Shown here one piece after another: positions 1 through 6,153 of a stretch of 7,442 nt of DNA. Numbering within the stretch: position 1 is the stretch's first letter; each line of letters starts with the position of its first letter. The stretch covers positions 1-7,442 of the forward strand of contig JAUPUA010000054.1 of the NCBI GenBank assembly GCA_030917805.1. Direction: 5' to 3'. This DNA is from Patescibacteria group bacterium. GTDB taxonomy: Bacteria > Patescibacteriota > Saccharimonadia > Saccharimonadales > HK-STAS-PATE-42. The position numbers were made by a program, and so were the translations under genes. The notes beneath the pieces are model-generated. The model was not told the origin of the DNA and made no database searches. It saw nothing but the letters and a program-made list of their open reading frames with translations.

Positions 1-1
1 T

Positions 2-328
2 GAAGGTTTCTACAAAAAAGAACTCGAGGAACGACGGGCTAGTCTCAACCCACCCTTTCGCTACCAACTCCAGCTTACCGGAAGGTACCCAACAGAGGCT
101 TCTGCCTTTAAGGCCGCCCAAGCTCTAGTTTCTGAGATAAAATCTAAACTTAAAGCCCCCCTACCTCAAATAGTCGGACCAACCCCGGCTTTTAGGGAGC
201 GCGTTGGTAACAAATACCAGTATCAGATCATCATTAAATCCACTAACAGAAACCAACTTCTCAACATCATCCAAGATCACCTCCCCACCAACTGGACATT
301 CGACATCGACCCTCTATCACTTCTTTAG
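2..328 (+). CDS. priA: Primosomal protein N' (PriA helicase), C-terminal end only
   Basis: This is the last 108 codons of an open frame that enters from outside the window and ends at TAG 326-328. PriA is a superfamily 2 DNA helicase that restarts stalled replication forks by loading the primosome. The piece matches the family's C-terminal domain: an ELEERR...NPPF segment near its start, an IVGPTPAF...R segment in the middle, a Q-rich strand followed by KSTNR, and the very characteristic ending W-T-F-D-I-D-P-L-S-L-L. The helicase motifs and zinc-binding cysteines lie upstream and cannot be checked. Its last 12 bases overlap the end of the NUDIX gene on the other strand. Downstream on the same strand come def and fmt, a known priA-def-fmt neighbourhood, which supports the call. 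I am confident of the family; completeness is unknown. Confidence 0.9.
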   Translation, partial: EGFYKKELEERRASLNPPFRYQLQLTGRYPTEASAFKAAQALVSEIKSKLKAPLPQIVGPTPAFRERVGNKYQYQIIIKSTNRNQLLNIIQDHLPTNWTFDIDPLSLL

Positions 329-841
329 GGCTGCTTCTATTATCTCTTTTGCATCCTCAATCATTGCTACCGCAGCCTGTCCCCACTTTAAATAATCCTC
401 TGCCTCGTCGATTGGTACAAACTTTCTCTCCCATACAGTACCTTTATCCGGATCTTCAGTCTGCTCCAACACTTGATCAATTTCAGCGACGACTCTAGAT
501 TGATAGAAAGGCTTGCCTATAGAATTGCCCTCGTCATCCACCTCAACAACCCTCTGTACACCCAAGAGTACTGGATTCTTAAAAGTAACATCTGCCTCTT
601 CAATCAGCTCTCGCTCTAAAGTTCCTAGAACCTCCTCCCCTTCTTCAGGAGTACCACCCATCAAAGCCCAAGGCTTCTCTGAGTTCTTACGCCCAATCAA
701 GACATTCATATTCTTATCATAGATAATTCCATAAACCTGTATTATTGGCTTATACTTTTCAAACTCCGAATCCTTAATCCAATCAAGTTCAAACTTCCGC
801 CCCTTATACTCCATCCTTGCTTTTTTATTCATAGGTGCCAT
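317..841 (-). CDS. NUDIX hydrolase
   Basis: This 174-aa protein carries a nearly complete Nudix box at residues 63-85 (G-x5-E-x7-R-E-L-x-E-E-x-D-V), preceded by the strand IIQVYGIIYD and the W-A-L-M-G-G segment. The E and REL-EE residues that bind the divalent metal in the family are all present; the usual Gly near the end of the box is Asp84. Nudix enzymes cleave nucleoside diphosphates linked to other groups, such as oxidised nucleotides, sugar nucleotides or RNA caps. Nothing here identifies the substrate. The ATG at 839-841 is preferred because a -10-like TATAAC ends 6 bases upstream, which fits a leaderless transcript. Later ATGs (residues 4 and 10) have no correctly spaced ribosome binding site. 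The gene ends with tandem stops, TGA then TAG, inside the end of priA. It is divergent from def, with a 24-bp gap. Confidence 0.88.
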   Translation of the reverse strand: MAPMNKKARMEYKGRKFELDWIKDSEFEKYKPIIQVYGIIYDKNMNVLIGRKNSEKPWALMGGTPEEGEEVLGTLERELIEEADVTFKNPVLLGVQRVVEVDDEGNSIGKPFYQSRVVAEIDQVLEQTEDPDKGTVWERKFVPIDEAEDYLKWGQAAVAMIEDAKEIIEAALKK

Positions 842-846
842 ATCTC

Positions 847-855
847 TGTTATAAT
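847..855 (+). promoter_or_regulatory. Extended -10 promoter of def-fmt
   Basis: TG-T-TATAAT is a perfect extended -10 element (TG 847-848, hexamer 850-855). A weak -35 match, TTCATA, lies at 828-833 with a 16-bp spacer. Only 10 bases separate the hexamer from the def ATG at 866, so a start 6-8 bases downstream of the box would give a leader of about 3-5 nt, effectively leaderless. No Shine-Dalgarno sequence is present. The hexamer overlaps the opposing NUDIX -10 box. The start site itself is inferred. Confidence 0.72.
848..853 (-). promoter_or_regulatory. -10 box of the NUDIX gene, overlapping the def -10
   Basis: Read on the minus strand, bases 853 to 848 are TATAAC, five of six matches to TATAAT. 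Six bases follow before the ATG at 841, so transcription would be expected to start at or next to the A of the start codon. I see no convincing -35 and no TG extension on this side. The box shares the palindromic TTATAA core with the def -10 box, so one site could fire in either direction. Confidence 0.55.
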
Positions 856-865
856 TAGTTTAATT

Positions 866-1456
866 ATGGCACAAATCAAGACCAAAAAGGTAATTTTAGA
901 CCCTCATCCTTCCCTGCACAAACAATCAAAGATAGCTGATCCAAAATCTAAAGAAATTAAAGAGCTCCTAGCCACTATGCGCGCCACTCTAAAAGAATGG
1001 GAAGAGGGCGAAAAACGCTACGTTAGCGTAGGCCTAGCAGCCCCACAGATAGACGAACCATGGCGAGTCGTTCTAATTAGAAGTGACTTCAATAATTACG
1101 AAAAGCGTGAATTCTACGCGCTAATTAACCCAGAGATAACAAAGTATGAAGGCGCCCCAATTCAAGACGATGAAAGCTGTATGTCTGTTCACGGAGTACA
1201 TGCCAAAGTTCCCCGCTACCCTAAAATAAAGATAAAAGCTCTGGATGAAGAAGGCAACGAAGTAAAGTTCACGGCCCGTGGCTACGAGGCCAAAGTCTTG
1301 CAGCACGAAGTAGACCATATTAATGGCCTCCTCTTTCTAGATCGTGCTCTCTCGGAAGATAAAGGCGGCTACTTCAAAGAGTACGACCCAAAAACTGATA
1401 GCATGATAACCTTGACTCAGTCAGAAGTTGAAAAACGTGGGATCTTCAATCGTTAA
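866..1456 (+). CDS. def: Peptide deformylase
   Basis: This 196-aa metalloenzyme removes the N-formyl group from nascent proteins as they leave the ribosome. All three family motifs are visible. Motif 1 is SVGLAAPQ at residues 54-61, where the first Gly of the usual GxGLAAPQ is Ser. Motif 2 is ESCMS at 103-107 in place of EGCLS, keeping the metal-binding Cys105. Motif 3 is HEVDH at 147-151, with metal ligands His147 and His151 and catalytic Glu148. The three ligands and the base are intact, so the enzyme should be active. It is slightly longer than the roughly 170-aa E. coli enzyme, with an insertion around residues 43-52 before motif 1 and a tail of about 35 residues after motif 3. The start is set by the leaderless promoter 10 bases upstream. 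fmt follows after 9 bases, so the two are probably cotranscribed. Confidence 0.95.
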   Translation: MAQIKTKKVILDPHPSLHKQSKIADPKSKEIKELLATMRATLKEWEEGEKRYVSVGLAAPQIDEPWRVVLIRSDFNNYEKREFYALINPEITKYEGAPIQDDESCMSVHGVHAKVPRYPKIKIKALDEEGNEVKFTARGYEAKVLQHEVDHINGLLFLDRALSEDKGGYFKEYDPKTDSMITLTQSEVEKRGIFNR

Positions 1457-1465
1457 AAACAGCAT

Positions 1466-2371
1466 ATGCAACATAATCTAGTATTTTTTGGGAATGAAAG
1501 ACTGGCTAGCGGTTGCACTACCACGCTGCCAATTCTAAATGCATTACTAAAATCTGAGGTCAACATTAAGCTAATAATAATTAGCGAGAAAGGCACTAAA
1601 TCTCGCAACAAAAGAGAGCTCGAAGTTGAAGAATTTAGCTCTAAGCATGGCATTGAACTTTTTATTCCGAAAGATACTGAAGAATTAGCCAGAAAACTGT
1701 TTGAGACTAAAGCAGAAGTTGGAGTACTTGCCGCCTACGGCAAGATAATATCCCAAGAAATTATAAATATCTTCCCAAAAGGAATTATAAATCTTCACCC
1801 GTCACTACTCCCCAAGTATCGCGGGCCAACACCCATAGAATCCGCCATTCTGAATGGCGACAGCAAAACAGGAGTATCAATAATGAGTCTTACGGCTGGA
1901 ATGGATTCTGGGCCTATCTATTCACAGCTGGAGCTAGAACTGACTAAAAAAGAATCCAAACAAGATCTTGCCAGCAGACTTGGAGACTTAGGCGCTACAG
2001 AAATCTCAAAACTTCTTTCCGAAGGAGTTCCAAAGCCAAAAGAACAAACCGGACAACCTACAATCTGCCCTCTTATGCAAAGATCAGATTCCATTCTAGA
2101 CTTATCCAAACCAGCGGAACAGCTAGGGCGCGAAGTCCGCACCTATCTGGGTTGGCCAGGATCCAAATTAGACCTTGAGTTAAAAGATGGCACAAAACTA
2201 ACCATTACAGTTACCCAAGCCAGTATTTCTGATGAAAAACATGAAGATAACCCACTCTCACTCCAAACTTCAAAAGGACACTTCAACATCGAAAAACTAA
2301 AACTCCCTGGCAGGAATGAGATGACCACAAAAGAATTCCTAAACGGCTATCGAAGTAAACTAAGGATTTAA
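1466..2371 (+). CDS. fmt: Methionyl-tRNA formyltransferase
   Basis: This 301-aa protein transfers a formyl group from 10-formyltetrahydrofolate to Met on initiator tRNA, the step reversed on finished proteins by Def. The N-terminal Rossmann-like domain begins VFFGNERLASG, a variant of the usual FFGTPEFA. The catalytic triad is visible as Asn109 and His111 in INLHPSLLPKYRG (residues 108-120) and Asp147 in GMDSGPI (145-151). The SLLPKYRG loop is the folate-site signature. A C-terminal OB-like domain (about 205-301) contains the conserved LGWPGSKL segment. Length is close to the usual 310-315 aa. The ATG lies 9 bases after the def stop and has no Shine-Dalgarno sequence (upstream bases TTAAAAACAGCAT), so translation probably depends on coupling to def. 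The TAA stop overlaps the stop codon of the opposing gene. Confidence 0.95.
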   Translation: MQHNLVFFGNERLASGCTTTLPILNALLKSEVNIKLIIISEKGTKSRNKRELEVEEFSSKHGIELFIPKDTEELARKLFETKAEVGVLAAYGKIISQEIINIFPKGIINLHPSLLPKYRGPTPIESAILNGDSKTGVSIMSLTAGMDSGPIYSQLELELTKKESKQDLASRLGDLGATEISKLLSEGVPKPKEQTGQPTICPLMQRSDSILDLSKPAEQLGREVRTYLGWPGSKLDLELKDGTKLTITVTQASISDEKHEDNPLSLQTSKGHFNIEKLKLPGRNEMTTKEFLNGYRSKLRI

Positions 2372-3063
2372 GCTGCAGGGGCAACTGGTGGTTGCATACC
2401 GATATTCTGGTTTGGGTCTTGAAGATTCTGCTGAGGCATCTGTTGTGGCTGTGGTTGATTCAAGTTTTGAGGACCCATAACTGCCTCAATAATCTGCGAA
2501 ACATTATTTCGAACCTCGGTCATTAGCTTATTAAGCTCTGCCGCCACAACATCACGGTAAGCCGGGAAGTTGCGCTGTAGCCAGTTCATTGCAGCAAAAT
2601 CACGAATTCTAGCTGGGTCATTTAGATAAGGTTGCAAGGCTTGGTTAGTCTTGTAAGTTGGTACATTTACATCTAGCCAACGCTGTGCATTCGCATTCGC
2701 CGCATCTTCAGAATTTATCACCTGTCCATTTTCATCATTTAACGGCATAAAACCTTCAAACTCTTGAAGCTGGTGATCCTGGAGATTCTTATAGATCTCC
2801 ATTCCAACATTCGTCTCAAGCGTCTTCTTCATCTGCTCAAGCATGCCACTACGCTCTACCTCTGGCAGAACACCAAGACCAACCTCTTGCAAGAATTGAT
2901 CATTGAGCTGAGGCATCTGTGGCTGCGCAGCTGGTTGCGGCTGAGGTGGGGATGCTGGCATAGGCTGCTGAACTGGTTGCTGTTGTATCTGTGGTTGCAC
3001 CGGCTGTGGCACGGGCTGCTGAGGCTGAACTGGTTGCTGTTGCCCACCTTGAACTGGATCCAT
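2368..3063 (-). CDS. Uncharacterised Q/P-rich protein, resembles DUF5663-type proteins
   Basis: Function unknown. The 231-aa product has three parts. Residues 1-52 are low-complexity Gln/Pro (QQQPVQP-like units). Residues 53-197 are a predicted helical core. Residues 198-231 are again Gln/Pro/Asn-rich. The core starts LGVLPEVERSGMLEQM, continues into an amphipathic helix ending HQLQEFEGFM, and then contains two related segments, WLDVNVPTYK (129-138) and WLQRNFPAYR (161-170), the latter leading into a charged helix AAELNKLMTEV. From memory this layout resembles the DUF5663 family of Patescibacteria; I cannot verify that. No signal peptide, membrane segment or cysteine is seen, so it is probably cytosolic. 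The ATG is supported by AAGGAA 9 bases upstream and an extended -10 further back. It appears to be its own transcription unit and ends within the fmt stop codon. Confidence 0.78.
   Translation of the reverse strand: MDPVQGGQQQPVQPQQPVPQPVQPQIQQQPVQQPMPASPPQPQPAAQPQMPQLNDQFLQEVGLGVLPEVERSGMLEQMKKTLETNVGMEIYKNLQDHQLQEFEGFMPLNDENGQVINSEDAANANAQRWLDVNVPTYKTNQALQPYLNDPARIRDFAAMNWLQRNFPAYRDVVAAELNKLMTEVRNNVSQIIEAVMGPQNLNQPQPQQMPQQNLQDPNQNIGMQPPVAPAA
2967..3042 (-). repeat. In-frame 19-bp direct repeat in the Q/P-rich coding region
   Basis: An identical 19-bp sequence occurs at 2967-2985 and 3024-3042 (gctgaactggttgctgttg on the plus strand). The copies are 57 bp apart, exactly 19 codons, and encode the repeated QQQPVQ units at residues 8-13 and 27-32. 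This is consistent with tandem expansion of the disordered tail by slippage or unequal exchange. Confidence 0.75.
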
Positions 3064-3072
3064 AATAATTTA

Positions 3073-3078
3073 TTCCTT
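3073..3078 (-). promoter_or_regulatory. Ribosome binding site of the Q/P-rich protein gene
   Basis: AAGGAA on the minus strand lies 9 bases before the ATG at 3063. It decides the start codon and contrasts with the leaderless def, NUDIX and prfA genes. Confidence 0.7.
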
Positions 3079-3111
3079 CGGCTTTTTAATTATCTTTACT
3101 GATACTTAAGC

Positions 3112-3120
3112 ATTATAGCA
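3112..3120 (-). promoter_or_regulatory. Extended -10 promoter of the Q/P-rich protein gene
   Basis: On the minus strand, 3120 to 3112 read TGC-TATAAT, a perfect extended -10. No -35 match is seen at 16-18 bp. Transcription would start near 3105, giving a leader of about 42 nt that includes the AAGGAA ribosome binding site. The -10 hexamer plus the C before it is also one arm of an inverted repeat (3112-3118 with 3137-3143). Confidence 0.65.
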
Positions 3121-3138
3121 AAAAGTAAAACTTTTACT
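3120..3138 (-). terminator. Weak intrinsic terminator-like hairpin after infB
   Basis: About 25 bases past the infB stop, the minus strand reads AGTAAA-AGT-TTTACT followed directly by a run of T (five in all, 3124-3120). That is a 6-bp stem with a 3-base loop and a short U tract. The stem is A/T-rich and weak, so termination may be partial. The T run abuts the TGC-TATAAT promoter of the next gene. Confidence 0.35.
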
Positions 3139-3163
3139 ATAATCCGACCAATCTAAGATAGCG

Positions 3164-4942
3164 CTACAGAGTCTTTTCAACAATTTCTCGTTTATAAACC
3201 TCTAGCCTATCATCAATATCAATCTTTAGCTTTCCTTCTGGTCGGAGTTTGAGCCCACACATCGTACCTACCCTAACTTCTTTCACCTCCTGATTTTTTT
3301 CCTGTACAGAAGTGATCTCTGCATCTCCGATCTCTTTTTCACCTCTATAGACTTTAGTCCTATACCCCGCTGAAATCGCGCCCTTCGTGACCTCACCTCC
3401 ACAAACCAGCTCCTCTTCGGTAGTTCTAAATACCCCTCTCACAAGTAACCTCCCCATTGGAGTATCAACAATGTCCGGTTCAAGCAGATTAGTTAGATTA
3501 ACCTTAACGTCATCAATCAACTCATAAATAATCTTGTAATCCCTAATCTTCACACCTATATTCTGGGCCATCCTTCTAATCTCTTGCGGCGCACTAACGT
3601 GGAATCCATAAATTACTGCCCCACTAGATGAAGCCAACATCACGTCACTTTCTGTAATATCACCGACGCCAGAACCAATCACCTTCGCCTCAACCTCACC
3701 AGTTGCAACTAGCTGTATACAATCCACCACCGAACGACGAGAACCAGCAACATCCGCCTTAACAATAACTGGCATGACCATTAATTCATTCCTGTGGCTC
3801 ATTACCCTGAGTAGCTCATTACTATTCATGCTTAAAGATTTTGTAGCCTGAGTAGCCCCTTCGGCAGACTTTCTAGCCTCTTTCTCATTAGAAGCAGAAA
3901 ACAGCGTATCTCCAAAATCTGGTAAAGATTTTAGACCGCTCAACTGTACAGGAGTAGTTGGCCCGGCTACTTTAAGATCATCACCCTTCCAGTCTTTCAT
4001 AATTCTAGCCTTACCGTAACTAGAACCGATCACAATACTATCACCTTGTTTTAGCTCGCCCTTTGTAATTAGCACCTTCGCTAGAGACCCAACACCCTTT
4101 GCCATGTGTGATTCAACGACTAAACCTCTAGCTCCAGACGAATAATCTGCCCTCAGCTCTTCAACATCAGCTACTAACAAAATCATATCTAAGAGTTCGT
4201 CCACGCCCTTGCCAGTTTTGGCAGAAACCTCCACAACAACACTATCCCCTCCCCATTCTTCTGGAGTCAATCCTGCATTTACCAAATCTTGTTTAACTTT
4301 CGCTAAATCAGCATCTGGCTTATCGACTTTCGTTATGGCGACAATCAACTTAACTCCTTCTTCTTTAGCAAACCGAATTGCCTCTAAAGTCTGCGGCTTA
4401 ACGCCATCGTCTCCAGCAACTACAATTACCGCAATATCTGTTAGCGCCGCCCCATGCTGCCTCAATGCACTAAAAGCCTCGTGCCCTGGAGTATCCAAAA
4501 ATGTTATCAATCTATCTTTGTGGTTTGCCTGGTAAGATGCAATATGCTGAGTGATTCCACCAGCCTCTCCATCCGCAACCTTAAGACCTAGAATCTTATC
4601 TAAAAGAGTGGTTTTACCATGGTCAACATGACCCATAATCGCCACAACCGGTGGTCTAAGCCTCCAATCTCCAACAGACATGTCGACTACTGCGTCCTCT
4701 TTAGCACGAGTAGCCTTTGCAGTTTCAGCCTGCAAAACAATCTCTACGCTAAGCTCAAGTTCATCAACAATAATTTGAGCAGTATCAACATCAATCTTTT
4801 GGTTAATAGTTGCCGCAATTCCATTCTTGAACAGCTCGCCTATTAGCCTGGTAGCAGGAAGCTCTAATAATTCAGCAAGCTCACCAACAGTTATGCTGCC
4901 AGCTATGTCTATTCTTCTTCTTTCTGTTGAATCTTCGCTCAC
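3164..4942 (-). CDS. infB: Translation initiation factor IF-2
   Basis: This GTPase delivers fMet-tRNA to the small ribosomal subunit and promotes subunit joining. Domains in order: one IF2_N domain (about residues 13-69), the G domain (about 97-260), domain II, then the C-terminal part including PVIVKADVAGS (about 385-395), GSGVGDITESD, and the fMet-tRNA-binding C2 domain ending near residue 592. GTPase motifs are G1 GHVDHGKTT (104-112), G2 GGITQHI (128-134), G3 DTPGHEAF (150-157), G4 TKVD (204-207, usually NKID) and G5 SAK (240-242). At 592 aa it lacks the long N-terminal extension of E. coli IF-2 (890 aa) but has everything needed for function. The start codon is GTG (4942-4940) with AAGGAG 12 bases upstream. 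It follows the S1 gene by 54 bp with no obvious promoter between them, so the two are probably an operon. Confidence 0.96.
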   Translation of the reverse strand: MSEDSTERRRIDIAGSITVGELAELLELPATRLIGELFKNGIAATINQKIDVDTAQIIVDELELSVEIVLQAETAKATRAKEDAVVDMSVGDWRLRPPVVAIMGHVDHGKTTLLDKILGLKVADGEAGGITQHIASYQANHKDRLITFLDTPGHEAFSALRQHGAALTDIAVIVVAGDDGVKPQTLEAIRFAKEEGVKLIVAITKVDKPDADLAKVKQDLVNAGLTPEEWGGDSVVVEVSAKTGKGVDELLDMILLVADVEELRADYSSGARGLVVESHMAKGVGSLAKVLITKGELKQGDSIVIGSSYGKARIMKDWKGDDLKVAGPTTPVQLSGLKSLPDFGDTLFSASNEKEARKSAEGATQATKSLSMNSNELLRVMSHRNELMVMPVIVKADVAGSRRSVVDCIQLVATGEVEAKVIGSGVGDITESDVMLASSSGAVIYGFHVSAPQEIRRMAQNIGVKIRDYKIIYELIDDVKVNLTNLLEPDIVDTPMGRLLVRGVFRTTEEELVCGGEVTKGAISAGYRTKVYRGEKEIGDAEITSVQEKNQEVKEVRVGTMCGLKLRPEGKLKIDIDDRLEVYKREIVEKTL

Positions 4943-4954
4943 TTTATTTGCTGG

Positions 4955-4960
4955 CTCCTT
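4955..4960 (-). promoter_or_regulatory. Ribosome binding site of infB
   Basis: AAGGAG on the minus strand, followed by 12 bases before the GTG start. The spacing is longer than the usual 5-9 but there is no closer start codon in frame. It supports the GTG at 4942 as the start. Confidence 0.65.
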
Positions 4961-4996
4961 AATTATTGACTTTGAACAATCGTGCTATAGGCTAAT

Positions 4997-6124
4997 CTAC
5001 TCTGTTTCAACCTTATCTTCTTTAGCCTCATCTTTTTTAGGAGATTTAGCATTCTCTTTGCTCTTTTTTGAACCTGGTATTCCTAAGAACATTCTTCGAC
5101 TCTCATTATTAATATCGAGTATCTCGAACTGCTGTTCTTCACCAAGCTTGAAAACCTGTTCTGGCTCGCTACCTTCTCCATCTCCAACTTCAGAGATATG
5201 AACTAAGGCCTCAACCGAAGGCGTAACCTGAACGAATGCTCCAAAAGGAGTAATTCTAGTGACTTTAGCTTTTACCTTATCTCCAACAGCAAGCTTACTG
5301 ACTTCGTCCTCCCAAGGATCTTTACTCATCTGCTTCAAACTAAGACCTAACCTGTTATTATCCAAAGAAATTATCTTAAGTTCTAGCTCTTCTCCGGTCT
5401 TCACAACATCCTCGGGTGAAGCAACCCTCTTCCAGGAAAGCTCAGATATGTGTACCATACCCTCAACTCCACCAGCTTCAACAAAGGCACCGTACTCTAC
5501 AATTCCAGTAATCTTCGCTTTTATAGTGTCACCAAGTTTAAAATCTTTCAACCTTTCACCAGAATCCTTTTGGTTTGCCTCACGCTCTGAAAAGATTAAC
5601 TTATTGTCATCCCGATCAAGCGCAATAACTTTTACCTTCATTGGTTTTCCAACTAGAGATTTAATACTATCCGCTATTGCAGATTTATCTTGCGAACCAG
5701 AAAGTTTTGGATAGTTCTCTTGAGACAACTGACTAACTGGTAAGAAACCCTTCGCACCATCAAAATCTATTAATAGCCCACCCTTATTACAATCAACTGG
5801 AACAACTTCGATAATAGACCCGTCCTTTAATGCCTCTTCAACTACAGCCCATCCCTTGTCACGGTGAGCTCGCCTAATACTCATAGTAACCTGGCCATTA
5901 TCTCCCTCGGCATCCATTACCATAGCCTCAACTTCGTCACCAAGTTCAAAAGTTTTGCCAAAGCCAAGTTCTCTTCGTGGTACAACACCTAAGCCGTATG
6001 GCCCGAGGTCTAAGCTCAATCTCTTGCCCCTCATATCGATTACTTTTGCAGTTATAATTTGACCATCCTTCAATAGATCAACCGAAGTTGAACCAGAAAG
6101 AAGTTCATCCATTGTTTTTGCCAT
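4997..6124 (-). CDS. rpsA: Small-subunit protein S1-like, four S1 domains
   Basis: The 375-aa product has four S1 RNA-binding domains at about residues 18-84, 98-183, 194-265 and 277-350. Domains 3 and 4 are the most canonical (YGAFVEAGGVEGMVHISELS and FGAFVQVTPSVEALVHISEV); domains 1 and 2 are diverged. A Lys/Glu-rich tail, about 351-375, is probably disordered. S1 proteins bind mRNA at the 30S subunit; E. coli S1 has six domains, while many other bacteria have four. I chose the ATG at 6124 because AAGGAGAG lies upstream at 6143-6136. An upstream in-frame TTG at 6163 would add 13 residues but would bury that site inside the coding region. The stop is TAG at 4999-4997, 54 bp before infB. An alternative is a general S1-domain RNA-binding protein, but placement next to infB favours S1. 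Confidence 0.88.
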   Translation of the reverse strand: MAKTMDELLSGSTSVDLLKDGQIITAKVIDMRGKRLSLDLGPYGLGVVPRRELGFGKTFELGDEVEAMVMDAEGDNGQVTMSIRRAHRDKGWAVVEEALKDGSIIEVVPVDCNKGGLLIDFDGAKGFLPVSQLSQENYPKLSGSQDKSAIADSIKSLVGKPMKVKVIALDRDDNKLIFSEREANQKDSGERLKDFKLGDTIKAKITGIVEYGAFVEAGGVEGMVHISELSWKRVASPEDVVKTGEELELKIISLDNNRLGLSLKQMSKDPWEDEVSKLAVGDKVKAKVTRITPFGAFVQVTPSVEALVHISEVGDGEGSEPEQVFKLGEEQQFEILDINNESRRMFLGIPGSKKSKENAKSPKKDEAKEDKVETE

Positions 6125-6135
6125 ATTCTTGAAAA

Positions 6136-6143
6136 CTCTCCTT
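6136..6143 (-). promoter_or_regulatory. Ribosome binding site of the S1 gene
   Basis: AAGGAGAG on the minus strand; 13 bases separate AAGGAG from the ATG at 6124 (11 if the whole AAGGAGAG is counted). It decides the start at 6124 over the upstream TTG at 6163. The long spacing is similar to that in front of infB. Confidence 0.7.
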
Positions 6144-6153
6144 AAATTTATGC

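Larger units (their letters stand above)
3112..3143. repeat. Nested inverted repeat covering a terminator and promoter
   Basis: Outer arms ATTATAG (3112-3118) and CTATAAT (3137-3143) are perfectly complementary. Inside and touching them is the near-perfect palindrome AGTAAAA-C-TTTTACT (3124-3138). The inner palindrome occupies the -35 region of the Q/P-rich protein promoter, as an operator would. The right-hand arm also contains TATAAT on the plus strand (3138-3143), pointing antisense into infB, but without a TG extension. Confidence 0.6.

Noticed and set aside
2764..3102. Leu/Trp/His-rich open frame on the plus strand
   Set aside because: It is the reverse complement of the Q/P-rich coding region; Gln and Pro codons read backwards give Leu, Trp and Arg. 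No start signal or family resemblance.
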